A stretch of 64,000 nt of DNA from an uncultured Flavobacteriaceae bacterium (GCA_905479065.1 CAJQLB010000017.1:26833-90832), one strand, 5' to 3'; positions 1 to 10,323 are shown, counted from the stretch's first letter. Numbers and translations are program-made. Notes: generated by a model not told the origin, from the letters alone.

Positions 1-3000
1 TGCAAATGAAAATAGTACTTGTATTTGGAATGAGGTAAACTCAGGGCCAGATTTTCTGATTGACACATCCGGTCAATATAGACTTACATTAAATTATGAT
101 GGAGGTTGTTTTAATCAATTTTATTTTAATGTGTTCACAAACTTACTCAGCCCAAGTGCAGTCACAAAAGATATTATTTGTGATACGCCTGGAGAAATTG
201 TTGTCAATGATGTTCCAAATGGTTACGAGTATAGCATTGATGGTGTCAATTACCAAGACAGTAATGTGTTTTCAGTAGCAACTCCAGGAATTTATACAAT
301 TTTTATTAGGCAAATTGGAATAACTCCTAACCCATGTATTTTTACGGTACCAGAGGTTCAAGTTCGAAAACGCACCTTTACCGTTTCTACAATCATTACG
401 CAGCCTTATTGTCATGGTGATTTGGGAAGCGTTCACATCGCTGCCAATGACGCTAATCCACAATATTTTTTCTCAATTTATCAAGAATCAACCTTGGTCA
501 ACAGTGTTGGGCCAATACTTCCAAACGATTATTCTTTTAATAATTTAAACCCGGGAATCTATACTGTTAAAGTATCAACCGAAGATGGATGTGAATTTAC
601 TGGGGATATTGAAATTATTACCCCACCGATACTTACTGCGACGGCAGCTATTACTAAACCAATCACTTGCACAGCTGGAGAGATTACAGTATATCCAAAT
701 GGAGGGACAGCACCATATTTTTATTTTGTAAATAGTGACACTACATTTCAAACAACACCTGTTATACCTGTTTTAAACCCAGGGCAATACAATATTACAG
801 TCACAGATTCAAATAACTGTTCGGTTGACCTATCCATTACAATTGAAACCACACCGAGTCCAGAGTTTTATATTGAAACTTCAAATATTTTATGCTCAGA
901 TACAGGTGCTCTCGGAATTATTGATATTAATGTGACTAATCCACATGGCAACACTTTAAAATTTAGTATTGATGGTGGAAATACATTTTATGATTCATCA
1001 ACTTTTAATGATCTGTCTGAAGGTAATTATGATGTCGTTATTCAGTATGTGATGGGTATGGATACTTGTTTGACCCCACCGCAAACAGTGACAATTACAG
1101 CAGTTCCTGAAATACAGGGTATTGCTGAGGTGACGACACAGTTTTCTTGCGATTCTTATGGTATTATTGCAGTTTCGAACGTTAGTGGAGGCACACCACC
1201 TTATACTTACAGCCTCGACGGCACTACATTTCAAACAGGAAACATATTTAATGGATTAACATCAGGAACTTTTACCGTAACAATTAAAGACGCTAATAAC
1301 TGTGGATCTTTTACGCTGCCGGTAACAATAGATCCTTTGAATCCACCAACAGATTTAGATTTTAATAATACACCGTTAACCTGTCCTGAATTAAAGTCGG
1401 ATGTGACAATTACATCAACGACTGGAGGAACAGGAATGTTAGAGTACAGAATATTGGCTCCAGTTGGATATGAAACGACCTATCAAGCTTCAAATGTTTT
1501 TTTAAGTTTGGATCCAGGGACCTATACGTTTAAGGTAAAAGATTTTTTAGAATGCACATACATTGAATCTCATACCATAGCGCCAATACCTCCAATTACG
1601 ATATCTACAATTTTGACAAAAGATTTAGATTGTTCAGGGACACCTAATGCCATAATTTCTGGTATAATTTTAGAAGGTTTAGCACCATTTACTTATGAGG
1701 TATCATACAATAGCGGCGTTTACACCACTGTTGGTAGTACCAATACAAATTTTGAGTATAGCGCATCTAATTCAGGTAGTTATCAATTTAAAGTGACGGA
1801 TTCAAATGGATGTTCTGCTGAATCAAATATTCAAAATATTTCTGCACTTTCATTACCTGAAATAGTATCCGTTACGTCGACACCAAATTTATGCTTAGGA
1901 GACTCAAATGGATCCCTTCAAATCACTTTAAATACGTCTGTTGGAACACCTTTTTATACCATCAATGTTTTTAACACCACAACAGGGACAGATTATGGGA
2001 GTCAAACAACAGGATTGCCATCCGGGAATTACACAATTACATTGACAGATGCCAAATTTTGTACTGACACAAAAATGATTACTATTTTTGAACCAGATCC
2101 ATTAGAGGTGAATTTCCATGTTATAGATATTTCTTGTGTTGAAACTGGGCTTTCTCAGGGTTCTATTATTATTGATAATGTTATTGGAGGAACCGCTCCA
2201 TACACCTATTATGTCACTGGATCAAATGGCTATTCTGAAAATGAATCTAATGCCTTAGGTACGGCATCAACTACTTTTAGTAATATTGATTTTGGACTGT
2301 ATCAAATAAACATTGTAGACTTCAATGGATGTTCTACACTAATCCAGGACGTTTTAGTAGCTTCCCCTCCAAATGATTTAGACATCACGATAAATACAAC
2401 ATCAAATTGTTTGATAGGAGGAGAGGCTGATGTGAGTATTGGAACTACCTTAGCAGGAACAGGGCCCTTTTATTTTGATATTTACAGGGGAGAAACACCT
2501 CCACCTCCACCAGGTGGAACATGGTTGTCTGAAGATTCACCAGGCAGTCAATCGGCAACATTCTTGGGCTTAACACCAGGAATTACTTATACATTTATCG
2601 TGTATGATTCCTCAAGTGGATGTAGTTATTATGAACAAGCAACAACGCCAACATCATCAAGTTCTACATTGATTGTAAATACATCAACTGTTAACAATAT
2701 TAGTTGTGTTGGAAATGCAGATGGTAATGTGTCTTTCACTGCAAATAGCTCGTATAATGTTTCTGTGGATATAGACTATGAGGTGTTTAATTCATTATCA
2801 TTGTTACCAGTGGGAATCTCTGGATCCAATACAATTTTATCAAATGGAAGTATCTCTGTTGAAAATTTAGGGCCATTGGAACTCGGAACCTATTTTATTT
2901 TAGTTAAGGAGACCAGTGGGGCTAACTCAGGATGTGGCGCTGTGACTGTTCCGTTTAATATTTTAGAATCGTCATTAGAATTATCCCTATCGGCGAAGGT

Positions 3001-6000
3001 TGAAAAAAATGCAAATTGCAATCCTAACTCGGGAATTATCAATGCCACAGCCAGCCATGGTACAGCTCCATATTTATATCAACTAACAACATCGGAGATT
3101 CCTCCATCTATTTCAGACATAAACTGGTTAGATCAGCATGTTTTTAATGTCGATGCGAACAGTTATTATGTACATGCTCTTGATGCCTTTGGGTGCATAA
3201 AATCAACTCCAGTAATTGTACTAATGTCAGATTCTGAACCAATTATTGCTGCAACATCAAGTAATCAATGTTTTGTATCAGAAGGGAACTATGAAATAAA
3301 TGTTTCATTAATGTCACCTGGAGTACCACCTTATACATTTAGTATAAATGATGGTGCATTTCAAACAAAGGAAATACCATTTGTTATGACAAATTTAGCT
3401 GCAGGAAATCATACAATTGAAATTAAGGATGCTAATGGTTGTGGAAATTTTGTAACCGTTACACTAGAGTCTTCTCTAGTATTGTCACCAAATCTCTCTG
3501 CAGTGCCATCATGCAACAATAATGATGGTCAAATATCCATGACAACTAATGGTGGAAGTGGCTTATTTGACTATAATATTAGTCCAAGTCCAGCTTCAAT
3601 TTATTTAAATGGCAATTCGTTTTTTGGTGTGCCTGCAGGGTGGTATACCATCACTGCAATTGATACCACTACATTGTGTTCTGTTGAAGCTGAAATATTT
3701 GTACCAAACGCAACATCACCTTCATTATCAATTGTGTCAGATGCCTTAGAATGTTTTGGAGATAATTCTGGTGTATTTGAATTGCGAGTCGCAGGCTACT
3801 CAGGGACCTATAATTACGAAGTTTTTGATGTGAATAACAATTCAGTTTTTGGACTAATGGCGGCCTCAACAACCACAAATCCTGAAATAATTACAGGATT
3901 AGATTCCGGAACCTTTACAGTTCAAGTGAGTGAAACAGAATTTCCATTCTGTACTAGCGAAACAGAGGTTGTTATTTTATCTCCAATAAATGAACTAACC
4001 CTAGATATATTAGAGACTTCAAATGTTACATGTGATAATATTGGAGGGACACTAATAGCGATGGCGAGCAATGGTTGGGGAGATTACGAATATGAATTAA
4101 CAGGTGACCTCGTACTCCCGTATTCTAATAATGGAACCTTTGCAAATTTAAGCTCAGGAACCTACACAATAAATGTGAAAGATGCCGGTGGTTGTGTAGT
4201 TTCAGAGACGGTGGTATTGTCCATGCCTAATCCAATAGAAGCCACGTTCGCTACAAATTCAAATGTACTGTCTTGCTTTGGTGACACCAATGGGACTATT
4301 ATTGTTGAAAATGTTACAGGGGGACAAGAATTTAACTATAATTACACGCTTTACATGTCCTCCCCACAAAACACTTCCTCAGGGCCTCAAACTTCAAACA
4401 TATTTACAGATTTAAGTCCAGGTACGTATCATGTTATAATTAACGATGGGTTTAATTGTGAATTTATATCACCTGATATTATAATTACAGAACCAGAGGC
4501 AATGACAGTAAATTTAGTAGCTGATTCGTTACCGACATGTACTTTGGATGCAACACTAACGCTGAGTGCTTCAGGCGGTACAGGAATTTATACATATAGT
4601 GATCATATTGATTTCACGACAATTCTCGGATCATTTGCAGCCTCAATATCATTCTCTGTTGCTCCTGGAACGTATAGGTATTACATAAAAGATGTCAATG
4701 GATGCATATCATCAGTTTCGAATGAAATTACGATAGATTCATTACCTGAGTTATATATTGATTTAGAAAGAACCGACATTACGATTAATTGTGCTGGAGA
4801 TAATTCGGGTGTGATTGTAGCCAATGCTTACGGAGGTTTAGGGTTTTATATATATACATTGCAAGACGATTTAGGTAATGATATTTTACCTGAACCGAGT
4901 CAAACAACACCCGGAGTCTTTTCAGATTTGTCTGCAGGTAATTATCGCGTTAGAGTTGAAAGTGGTGATTGTTTAATGCAATCAGAAATAATTAATATTA
5001 GAGAGCCTTCAGCACCACTGATTGCAAATTATACAGTATCTAATATTGTATGTAGTGGTGCTAATAATGGGAGTGTTGAAATTCTAGCTACAGGGGGTAC
5101 AGGCTCCATTAAATATGCTATTTCTCCACAATTGAATCAATTTTTTGAGGGTTCAGTTTTTGAAAATCTTGCGCCTGGCTCATATCAAGCAATGGCTCAG
5201 GATGAACTTGGTTGTTTTTCTGTCATTGATTTTACAATTGATGATCCTGTTCCGGTACAATTAGAAATCGTAGAAGACTCATTGTTTCCTGAGGTGTGTG
5301 AGGGTGTCAATGATGGCGAGTTTAGTATCGACATATCGGGCGGAAGCTTACCTTACAGTGTAAGCTTAGATGACAGCACAGGTATTTATAACACTGGAAC
5401 TGAAATACAAACTCAATTTGATTTTTATGAGTTGTCTGGTGGAAATCATGTTGTTTATATACGTGATGCTTTGGGATGTGAATCTGAGTGGAATATTTCT
5501 TTTCCAAATTCTGTAGTGATAAACCCTCAAGTTAATATCGAATATAGTTGTACAAACAATTTACAATCGAATCAGGTAATTGTCAGTGTCGATACTAGTA
5601 TTTTAGATTTAGCAGATGTTGATTATTCGTTAGATGGAGGTGTGTATCAGTCAAATTATATATTTGATAACGTATCAACAAGCATGGATCATTACATCGA
5701 TGTAAGGCATACAAATGGCTGTATTCAAAGAACAGCAATATTTAATATTCCTAATTATCAGCCATTAGATTTAGTACTTCAGGAAGGTGAAATTAATGAA
5801 ATTATAGCCCAAATATCTGGTGGTTCTTCACCTTACGAATTGTCATTAAATGGTAATTATTTTGGTGCTGTTCATACGTTTCAAATCGAAGAATCTGGAA
5901 CTTATTTTGTCACAGTTACAGATAGTGCGGGCTGTTCCGTTAGTGCCTCGATAGATGTCGAATTTACTGATGTTTGTATTTCCAATTATTTCACTCCAAA

Positions 6001-6235
6001 TGATGATGGAGTTCTTGATACCTGGGGGCCTAGCTGTGCTCAACAATATCCAAATCTCACGGTTGATATTTTTGACAGATATGGTCGTGTAGTAGCGACT
6101 TTAAGCCAGGGTCTGAAGTGGGATGGTAAATATCAAGGTAACGATTTGCCAACAGGGGATTATTGGTATGTGGTAAAATTAAACGATGCGGTTGAACAAC
6201 GAGATTTTGTGGGTCATTTTACGCTCTACCGATAA
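1..6235 (+). CDS. SprB-like repeat adhesin, T9SS type B C-terminal domain (5'-truncated by window)
   Basis: This is a very large cell-surface protein of the SprB/gliding-adhesin type. The frame is open from base 2, so the true start lies upstream and about 2,077 residues are visible. It is built of roughly twenty diverged beta-sandwich repeats of about 80-110 residues. Each typically has a GG-T-x-P-Y-x-Y core, then a P/S-G-x-Y-x-I/V motif, and ends in D-x-x-x-C. The repeats match SprB-type repeats in character. The last ~80 residues (from about base 5980) carry the FTPNDDG...DTW motif and the IFDRYG...W-G/D-G segment of the gliding-motility C-terminal (type B) T9SS sorting domain, and the protein ends HFTLYR. 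A PorP/SprF gene follows 362 bases later, as is usual for such adhesins. In characterised flavobacteria SprB-like proteins are moved over the surface by the gliding motor. Binding target and true length cannot be known here. Confidence 0.9.
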   Translation, partial: ANENSTCIWNEVNSGPDFLIDTSGQYRLTLNYDGGCFNQFYFNVFTNLLSPSAVTKDIICDTPGEIVVNDVPNGYEYSIDGVNYQDSNVFSVATPGIYTIFIRQIGITPNPCIFTVPEVQVRKRTFTVSTIITQPYCHGDLGSVHIAANDANPQYFFSIYQESTLVNSVGPILPNDYSFNNLNPGIYTVKVSTEDGCEFTGDIEIITPPILTATAAITKPITCTAGEITVYPNGGTAPYFYFVNSDTTFQTTPVIPVLNPGQYNITVTDSNNCSVDLSITIETTPSPEFYIETSNILCSDTGALGIIDINVTNPHGNTLKFSIDGGNTFYDSSTFNDLSEGNYDVVIQYVMGMDTCLTPPQTVTITAVPEIQGIAEVTTQFSCDSYGIIAVSNVSGGTPPYTYSLDGTTFQTGNIFNGLTSGTFTVTIKDANNCGSFTLPVTIDPLNPPTDLDFNNTPLTCPELKSDVTITSTTGGTGMLEYRILAPVGYETTYQASNVFLSLDPGTYTFKVKDFLECTYIESHTIAPIPPITISTILTKDLDCSGTPNAIISGIILEGLAPFTYEVSYNSGVYTTVGSTNTNFEYSASNSGSYQFKVTDSNGCSAESNIQNISALSLPEIVSVTSTPNLCLGDSNGSLQITLNTSVGTPFYTINVFNTTTGTDYGSQTTGLPSGNYTITLTDAKFCTDTKMITIFEPDPLEVNFHVIDISCVETGLSQGSIIIDNVIGGTAPYTYYVTGSNGYSENESNALGTASTTFSNIDFGLYQINIVDFNGCSTLIQDVLVASPPNDLDITINTTSNCLIGGEADVSIGTTLAGTGPFYFDIYRGETPPPPPGGTWLSEDSPGSQSATFLGLTPGITYTFIVYDSSSGCSYYEQATTPTSSSSTLIVNTSTVNNISCVGNADGNVSFTANSSYNVSVDIDYEVFNSLSLLPVGISGSNTILSNGSISVENLGPLELGTYFILVKETSGANSGCGAVTVPFNILESSLELSLSAKVEKNANCNPNSGIINATASHGTAPYLYQLTTSEIPPSISDINWLDQHVFNVDANSYYVHALDAFGCIKSTPVIVLMSDSEPIIAATSSNQCFVSEGNYEINVSLMSPGVPPYTFSINDGAFQTKEIPFVMTNLAAGNHTIEIKDANGCGNFVTVTLESSLVLSPNLSAVPSCNNNDGQISMTTNGGSGLFDYNISPSPASIYLNGNSFFGVPAGWYTITAIDTTTLCSVEAEIFVPNATSPSLSIVSDALECFGDNSGVFELRVAGYSGTYNYEVFDVNNNSVFGLMAASTTTNPEIITGLDSGTFTVQVSETEFPFCTSETEVVILSPINELTLDILETSNVTCDNIGGTLIAMASNGWGDYEYELTGDLVLPYSNNGTFANLSSGTYTINVKDAGGCVVSETVVLSMPNPIEATFATNSNVLSCFGDTNGTIIVENVTGGQEFNYNYTLYMSSPQNTSSGPQTSNIFTDLSPGTYHVIINDGFNCEFISPDIIITEPEAMTVNLVADSLPTCTLDATLTLSASGGTGIYTYSDHIDFTTILGSFAASISFSVAPGTYRYYIKDVNGCISSVSNEITIDSLPELYIDLERTDITINCAGDNSGVIVANAYGGLGFYIYTLQDDLGNDILPEPSQTTPGVFSDLSAGNYRVRVESGDCLMQSEIINIREPSAPLIANYTVSNIVCSGANNGSVEILATGGTGSIKYAISPQLNQFFEGSVFENLAPGSYQAMAQDELGCFSVIDFTIDDPVPVQLEIVEDSLFPEVCEGVNDGEFSIDISGGSLPYSVSLDDSTGIYNTGTEIQTQFDFYELSGGNHVVYIRDALGCESEWNISFPNSVVINPQVNIEYSCTNNLQSNQVIVSVDTSILDLADVDYSLDGGVYQSNYIFDNVSTSMDHYIDVRHTNGCIQRTAIFNIPNYQPLDLVLQEGEINEIIAQISGGSSPYELSLNGNYFGAVHTFQIEESGTYFVTVTDSAGCSVSASIDVEFTDVCISNYFTPNDDGVLDTWGPSCAQQYPNLTVDIFDRYGRVVATLSQGLKWDGKYQGNDLPTGDYWYVVKLNDAVEQRDFVGHFTLYR

Positions 6236-6597
6236 AGATCCTATTTTTCTTAACTTTATAATCTTTCCACAGAGTAATTGGTTGAACTAAGTTTGAATTT
6301 CTTTTTAAGACTTTATGTTTAAAGGATGCCTGTCCTAATTCAAAAAAATGAGGTAAAATGATTATAATGTTAAATTTTTATGCTTTATATCGATTAAATA
6401 ATGTATTACGTCGATTTTTTTAGTATTTTTATAAACAGAACCCAAACCTATTAAATTGAACTCAGAAGGAATTATTTTAAATTGATACGAGCGAACTAAA
6501 AACTCCAAGTTTAAACACAAAACGCTCTGTATTTTTCTTAACTAAATCGCAAAAGTTCATTAAAAATTCACAAAGACTGTAAATGGTTTTTTACGCA
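6236..6597. other. Non-coding gap between adhesin and PorP/SprF gene
   Basis: This AT-rich 362-base gap holds no open frame with a credible start, no tRNA-like fold and no strong inverted repeat. I see no full TTTG-N19-TAnnTTTG promoter in it. The downstream porP/sprF-like gene may therefore be read through from the adhesin or use a non-consensus promoter. Confidence 0.5.
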
Positions 6598-7578
6598 ATG
6601 AAAAAACTTCACCTACTTACTTTATTTTTGTCTTTATCCTACAGTTATTCTCAGGAGTTAAACTTACCCGTGTTTACGCAATATCTTGCTGATAATAATT
6701 TTGTGATCTCACCAACTTATGCAGGAATTGGTGATAATTTAAAGCTTCGTGCCAATGGACTTACGCAATGGGTTGGAATTAAAGATGCCCCTGATAACCA
6801 ATCCTTTTATGGCGATTTTAGACTAGGAGACCGCTCAGGAATTGGCTTGTCGCTTTACAATGATAAAAATGGTAATACCATCCAAACTGGTGCTAAATTT
6901 TCTTTTGCTCACCATCTTATTCTTGATATTCCTACCGAACAATTTTTATCATTAGGTTTGTCATACAATATCAATACGTTTCGAATTGACATTGATAACT
7001 TTAACACAACTTATGACAATCCTGTAATCGATCCATTTATAACAGATGACCGCAAGGCAAACAATAATAATTTTGATGTGGGACTACTTTACAGGTTTAA
7101 AAATTATTTTTTGAGTATTAATGCAAATAACATTTTACCAAAAAAAATTGATCAGAGTCTCAGAATATTTGAACCCAATATGCTCTTTAATATGCAAGTT
7201 TTTACAGGTTTAACTTTTGGAGGTTATTCAAAAAAAAATGAGTTTGAATTCGAGTCATCTTTGTTTTTTCAATATTTTGCTAGTGACAGTAGATCAAGTA
7301 GTGATTTAAATATTAAAATTAAAAAATATGGTCGAGATGAAAATTATTTTTGGGGAGGTATTTCGTATAGGTTTTTAAACGATCAATTTTTCAAACCTTT
7401 AAATATCGGTCCTATGGTTGGGTTTAAACAATCTATTTTTTATTTTGGTTATGCCTATCAATTAACGACAAACGCATTGTCTGCATATAACTCTGGAACA
7501 CACGTGGTAACTGTTGGAGTAGATCTTTTAAGAGGTGTCAGTAATTGTGCATGTACAAAAAGTAGAGTAAAATATTAA
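6598..7578 (+). CDS. PorP/SprF family type IX secretion-associated outer-membrane protein
   Basis: This is an outer-membrane beta-barrel protein of the PorP/SprF family, needed for secretion or surface attachment of a partner T9SS adhesin in related bacteria. A hydrophobic signal peptide (MKKLHLL...SYSYS) is followed by Gln. The mature start has the family pattern: F-T-Q-Y near residue 30, then P-x-Y-A-G and Q-W-G-I-x-x-A-P. The rest is alternating hydrophobic/polar strands. An ATG 15 bases upstream (6583) would add five residues before MKK. I prefer 6598 because it gives a normal signal peptide. The position directly after the SprB-like adhesin argues that it serves that protein. It contains no OmpA or other extra domain. 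Confidence 0.87.
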   Translation: MKKLHLLTLFLSLSYSYSQELNLPVFTQYLADNNFVISPTYAGIGDNLKLRANGLTQWVGIKDAPDNQSFYGDFRLGDRSGIGLSLYNDKNGNTIQTGAKFSFAHHLILDIPTEQFLSLGLSYNINTFRIDIDNFNTTYDNPVIDPFITDDRKANNNNFDVGLLYRFKNYFLSINANNILPKKIDQSLRIFEPNMLFNMQVFTGLTFGGYSKKNEFEFESSLFFQYFASDSRSSSDLNIKIKKYGRDENYFWGGISYRFLNDQFFKPLNIGPMVGFKQSIFYFGYAYQLTTNALSAYNSGTHVVTVGVDLLRGVSNCACTKSRVKY

Positions 7579-7633
7579 AATACTCTTCTTTATTTTTAAT
7601 TAATTTTGTCCTTTAAAAAAAATAAATTTTATC

Positions 7634-8368
7634 ATGCGCTCCATTGTCTTTTATGCTCTCTTGATTGTGATAACGTCATGTCATATTGACGAGAAATTAT
7701 CTGCTCAAAAGATAATAGATAAAACTATAAATGTTTCAGGTGGAGACCACTATCTAAATGTCAATATAAAATTTGATTTTAGAGACAAGCATTATCGATC
7801 TTCTCGCAACAATGGTATGTTTCAATATGAGCGTTATTTCAAGGACTCTCTTGGGGCAGTGAAAGACGTCTTAAGCAATGACGGAATTCAGCGATTTATC
7901 AATAATAAAGTAATTACAATATCGGATACTTTGGCTAAAAGCATTGCCAGTTCTGTGAATTCTGTCCATTATTTTGCGTTTTTGCCTTTTGGATTGAACG
8001 ATTCCTCTGTGAATAAGCATTATATTGGAGATGTTGAGATGTTCGGCAAGTCCTATTATAAAATAAAAATTTGGTTTAATAAGGAGGGTGGAGGTGAAGA
8101 TTACGAAGATGAATTTATTTATTGGATTAATAAGAAAAATTTTATGGTTGATTACCTAGCGTATTCTTATAACGAAGCTAATGACATTGGAATACGTTTT
8201 AGAGTTGCAAATAATGAGCGTTTTATTGGAGGTTTACGATTTGTAGATTATTTAAATTTTAAACCAAAAAGTAGCGAAATCGATTTATTAAACATAGAAG
8301 AATCATATCTAAGAAATCATCTAGAATTAGTCTCTAAAATCGTTCTTCATAATATTGAAACCTACTAG
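7634..8368 (+). CDS. Predicted lipoprotein, DUF6503-like
   Basis: This is a 244-residue predicted lipoprotein with an N-terminal hydrophobic segment and lipobox ending T-S-C (Cys near residue 16), followed by H-I-D-E-K. The remainder looks like a soluble beta-rich domain of the LolA/LolB-like or DUF6503 kind, with alternating strands, conserved aromatic residues and the stretch Y-W-I-N-K-K-N-F-M-V-D-Y. No catalytic motif is visible. It lies 55 bases after the PorP/SprF gene on the same strand and converges with the histidine phosphatase gene with only seven bases between stops. The DUF6503 assignment is from memory of the family's look and is not certain. The function is unknown. Confidence 0.7.
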   Translation: MRSIVFYALLIVITSCHIDEKLSAQKIIDKTINVSGGDHYLNVNIKFDFRDKHYRSSRNNGMFQYERYFKDSLGAVKDVLSNDGIQRFINNKVITISDTLAKSIASSVNSVHYFAFLPFGLNDSSVNKHYIGDVEMFGKSYYKIKIWFNKEGGGEDYEDEFIYWINKKNFMVDYLAYSYNEANDIGIRFRVANNERFIGGLRFVDYLNFKPKSSEIDLLNIEESYLRNHLELVSKIVLHNIETY

Positions 8369-8375
8369 TCATAAA

Positions 8376-8891
8376 TCAATCAATTACTAAAAGGGAATCA
8401 TTTATTTTCCCATCTGGAGTGAACGTTAAAATGTATAAATTAGCATTGTTGTTATCATCAATATTTGGATATTTTTCTGTTTCTAGAAGCATATTGACTA
8501 ATTGAGGTGTGGTGTTGCTATGTCCAACCACTAATACAGTCTTGCCAGTATTTGAGAAAAGAAAGTTTTTTCGATTTATTTCTGATGGATTGTAGTAAGA
8601 TAATTTGAGACCGTTTTTTTCAGCGGTTGGTAAAGCTGTTTGCCTCGTACGTTGATAAGTTGTGGTGTATACCGCATCAAAGTTTATGTTTTGAAAAACT
8701 AAGCTCCATTTGGCAGCTCTTAAAACACCTTTCTGTGTTAAATTTGGATTTTTATTTTCCTTGTCACTTCGATTTTTTTCAGCATGACGAATAAAATAAA
8801 ATGTGGTTGATGTGTCTTTTTTTTCTGTATTCTGAGCGAGAGTAGGTGCTGTTAAAATCAAAGATAAAATAAGAAGGGTAAAATGTTTCAT
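8376..8891 (-). CDS. Exported histidine phosphatase family protein
   Basis: This is a 171-residue member of the histidine phosphatase (phosphoglycerate mutase/SixA) superfamily. An N-terminal signal peptide ends T-L-A before Gln21, so it should act in the periplasm. The catalytic motif R35-H36-A-E38-K39 is intact. The second active-site histidine is in V-V-G-H-S-N, and Y-T-T-T-Y-Q-R-T-R-Q-T resembles the usual T-x-x-x-R-x-x-x-T substrate region. It is the last gene of a minus-strand run after deoC and deoD (52-base gap). Its substrate is unknown. The location next to deoxynucleoside catabolism hints at, but does not show, a phosphorylated sugar or nucleotide substrate. Confidence 0.88.
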   Translation of the reverse strand: MKHFTLLILSLILTAPTLAQNTEKKDTSTTFYFIRHAEKNRSDKENKNPNLTQKGVLRAAKWSLVFQNINFDAVYTTTYQRTRQTALPTAEKNGLKLSYYNPSEINRKNFLFSNTGKTVLVVGHSNTTPQLVNMLLETEKYPNIDDNNNANLYILTFTPDGKINDSLLVID

Positions 8892-8944
8892 ATTGTGTTA
8901 AATTTAAAAATATTTTGAGTTATGTTATTATTTTAACAAGAAAA

Positions 8945-9643
8945 CTAGGCAAGTTCTAAGGCTATTTCAATCATTCCTATAAAAGTGGTCTCTCGTTCTT
9001 TACTCGTTGTCTTTTCTCCAGACACTAATGAATCTGAAATTGTTAAAATCGCGAGTGCATTCACATTATGCTTTGCGGCAACAGTGTACAAGCCAGCAGC
9101 TTCCATCTCTACGCACAAAATACCAAATTTTGACCATTTTTTGTAACTTTCAAATGCATCTGCATAAAATTCATCACTAGTAAAAACATTACCAGCTTTG
9201 ATATCAATATTTTTTTCTCTCGCGATATCCACAGCTTTCATAAATAATTCAAAACTCGCAGTGGGAGCATAATCTGCACCTCCAAATCTTAATTCATTAA
9301 GACCAGAATTTGAAGAAGCAGCCATCGCAATAACAATATCTCGAATTTTAATACTTTCATTATATGACCCTGCAGAACCAACTCTAATTAAATTTTTTAC
9401 GCCGTAGTCATTAATTAACTCATGAGCATAAATCGAAATACTTGGAACTCCCATGCCAGTGCCCATAACTGATATTTTTTTACCGTTAAAAAAACCGGTA
9501 TAACCAAGCATGTTTCTGACTCTATTAAAACAAACAGCGTTCTTTAAAAATGTTTCAGCAATCCATTTTGCTCTTAAGGGGTCGCCCGGAAGTAGAATTG
9601 TTTCAGCAATGTCGCCTCTTTTGGCTTCGATATGTAAACTCAT
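8945..9643 (-). CDS. deoD: Purine-nucleoside phosphorylase, DeoD type
   Basis: This enzyme phosphorolyses purine (deoxy)nucleosides to the free base and (deoxy)ribose-1-phosphate in the cytoplasm. At 232 residues it has the usual hexameric DeoD-type length. Visible family motifs are L-P-G-D-P-x-R-A-K near residue 18, V-M-G-T-G-M-G-x-P-S, R-V-G-S-A-G-S for phosphate/ribose contacts, C-V-E-M-E-A-A-G-L-Y and the late catalytic S-D-S. It is 11 bases downstream of deoC, so the two are almost certainly co-transcribed. DeoD supplies deoxyribose-1-phosphate; after a mutase step (DeoB, not in this window) the product is the DeoC substrate. Confidence 0.95.
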   Translation of the reverse strand: MSLHIEAKRGDIAETILLPGDPLRAKWIAETFLKNAVCFNRVRNMLGYTGFFNGKKISVMGTGMGVPSISIYAHELINDYGVKNLIRVGSAGSYNESIKIRDIVIAMAASSNSGLNELRFGGADYAPTASFELFMKAVDIAREKNIDIKAGNVFTSDEFYADAFESYKKWSKFGILCVEMEAAGLYTVAAKHNVNALAILTISDSLVSGEKTTSKERETTFIGMIEIALELA

Positions 9644-9654
9644 ATTTTAAACTA

Positions 9655-10323
9655 TTAATAATCAGATGTACCTGTTGAGCCATCGACAATGGCTATGCTC
9701 GATGAAAGTCCTAAGCGGTCTACTCCTAGGTCAATAAATTCTTTGGCAATATTGTAATTTCTGATACCTCCAGAGGCTTTTAATTTTGTGTTTGATTTAT
9801 GTGCCGCATACTTCATAAGACGAATATTTTTTACAGTGGCTCCTTCAGTACCAAACCCAGTAGACGTTTTGATAAAGTCTGCACCACATTCAATAGCAAT
9901 ACTGCTCGCTTTAATAATTTCATCATCATCCAAATAACATGTTTCTAAAATTACTTTTAAAACTTTATTTGGCATAATTTTTTTGATCGCTCTAATGTCC
10001 TCTGCGAAGGCATCATAATCATGACTTTTCAATAAACCGATATTCATCACCATATCGATTTCATCTGCACCATCTGAAAGTGCTGATTGCGCTTCAAATA
10101 ATTTGGATTCTGAACTCATTGCTCCAAGTGGAAAACCAACAACACCACAAATTTTAACTTCTGATTTTTGAAGTTCCTTTTTAGCTAATTTTATATAACT
10201 GCTGTTGACACAAACAGAGAAAAAATGGTGCTCTTTTGCTTCTTGACATAATAATTTAATATCCTGCTTTGTTGCCGTTGGCTTTAAAAGGGTATGGTCA
10301 ATGTATTTTTGAATTGGTTTCAT
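9655..10323 (-). CDS. deoC: Deoxyribose-phosphate aldolase
   Basis: This class I aldolase splits 2-deoxyribose-5-phosphate into acetaldehyde and glyceraldehyde-3-phosphate. The 222-residue TIM barrel shows the full active-site set: Asp90 in A-D-E-I-D-M-V, the Schiff-base Lys152 in F-I-K-T-S-T-G-F, and Lys182 in L-K-A-S-G-G-I-R. The N-terminus has the typical I-D-H-T-L-L-K-P. It is the first gene of the minus-strand deoC-deoD-phosphatase run and is divergent from the small outer-membrane protein gene at 10495. The C-terminus (GSTGTSDY) is short but still has the family's closing D-Y. Confidence 0.95.
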   Translation of the reverse strand: MKPIQKYIDHTLLKPTATKQDIKLLCQEAKEHHFFSVCVNSSYIKLAKKELQKSEVKICGVVGFPLGAMSSESKLFEAQSALSDGADEIDMVMNIGLLKSHDYDAFAEDIRAIKKIMPNKVLKVILETCYLDDDEIIKASSIAIECGADFIKTSTGFGTEGATVKNIRLMKYAAHKSNTKLKASGGIRNYNIAKEFIDLGVDRLGLSSSIAIVDGSTGTSDY

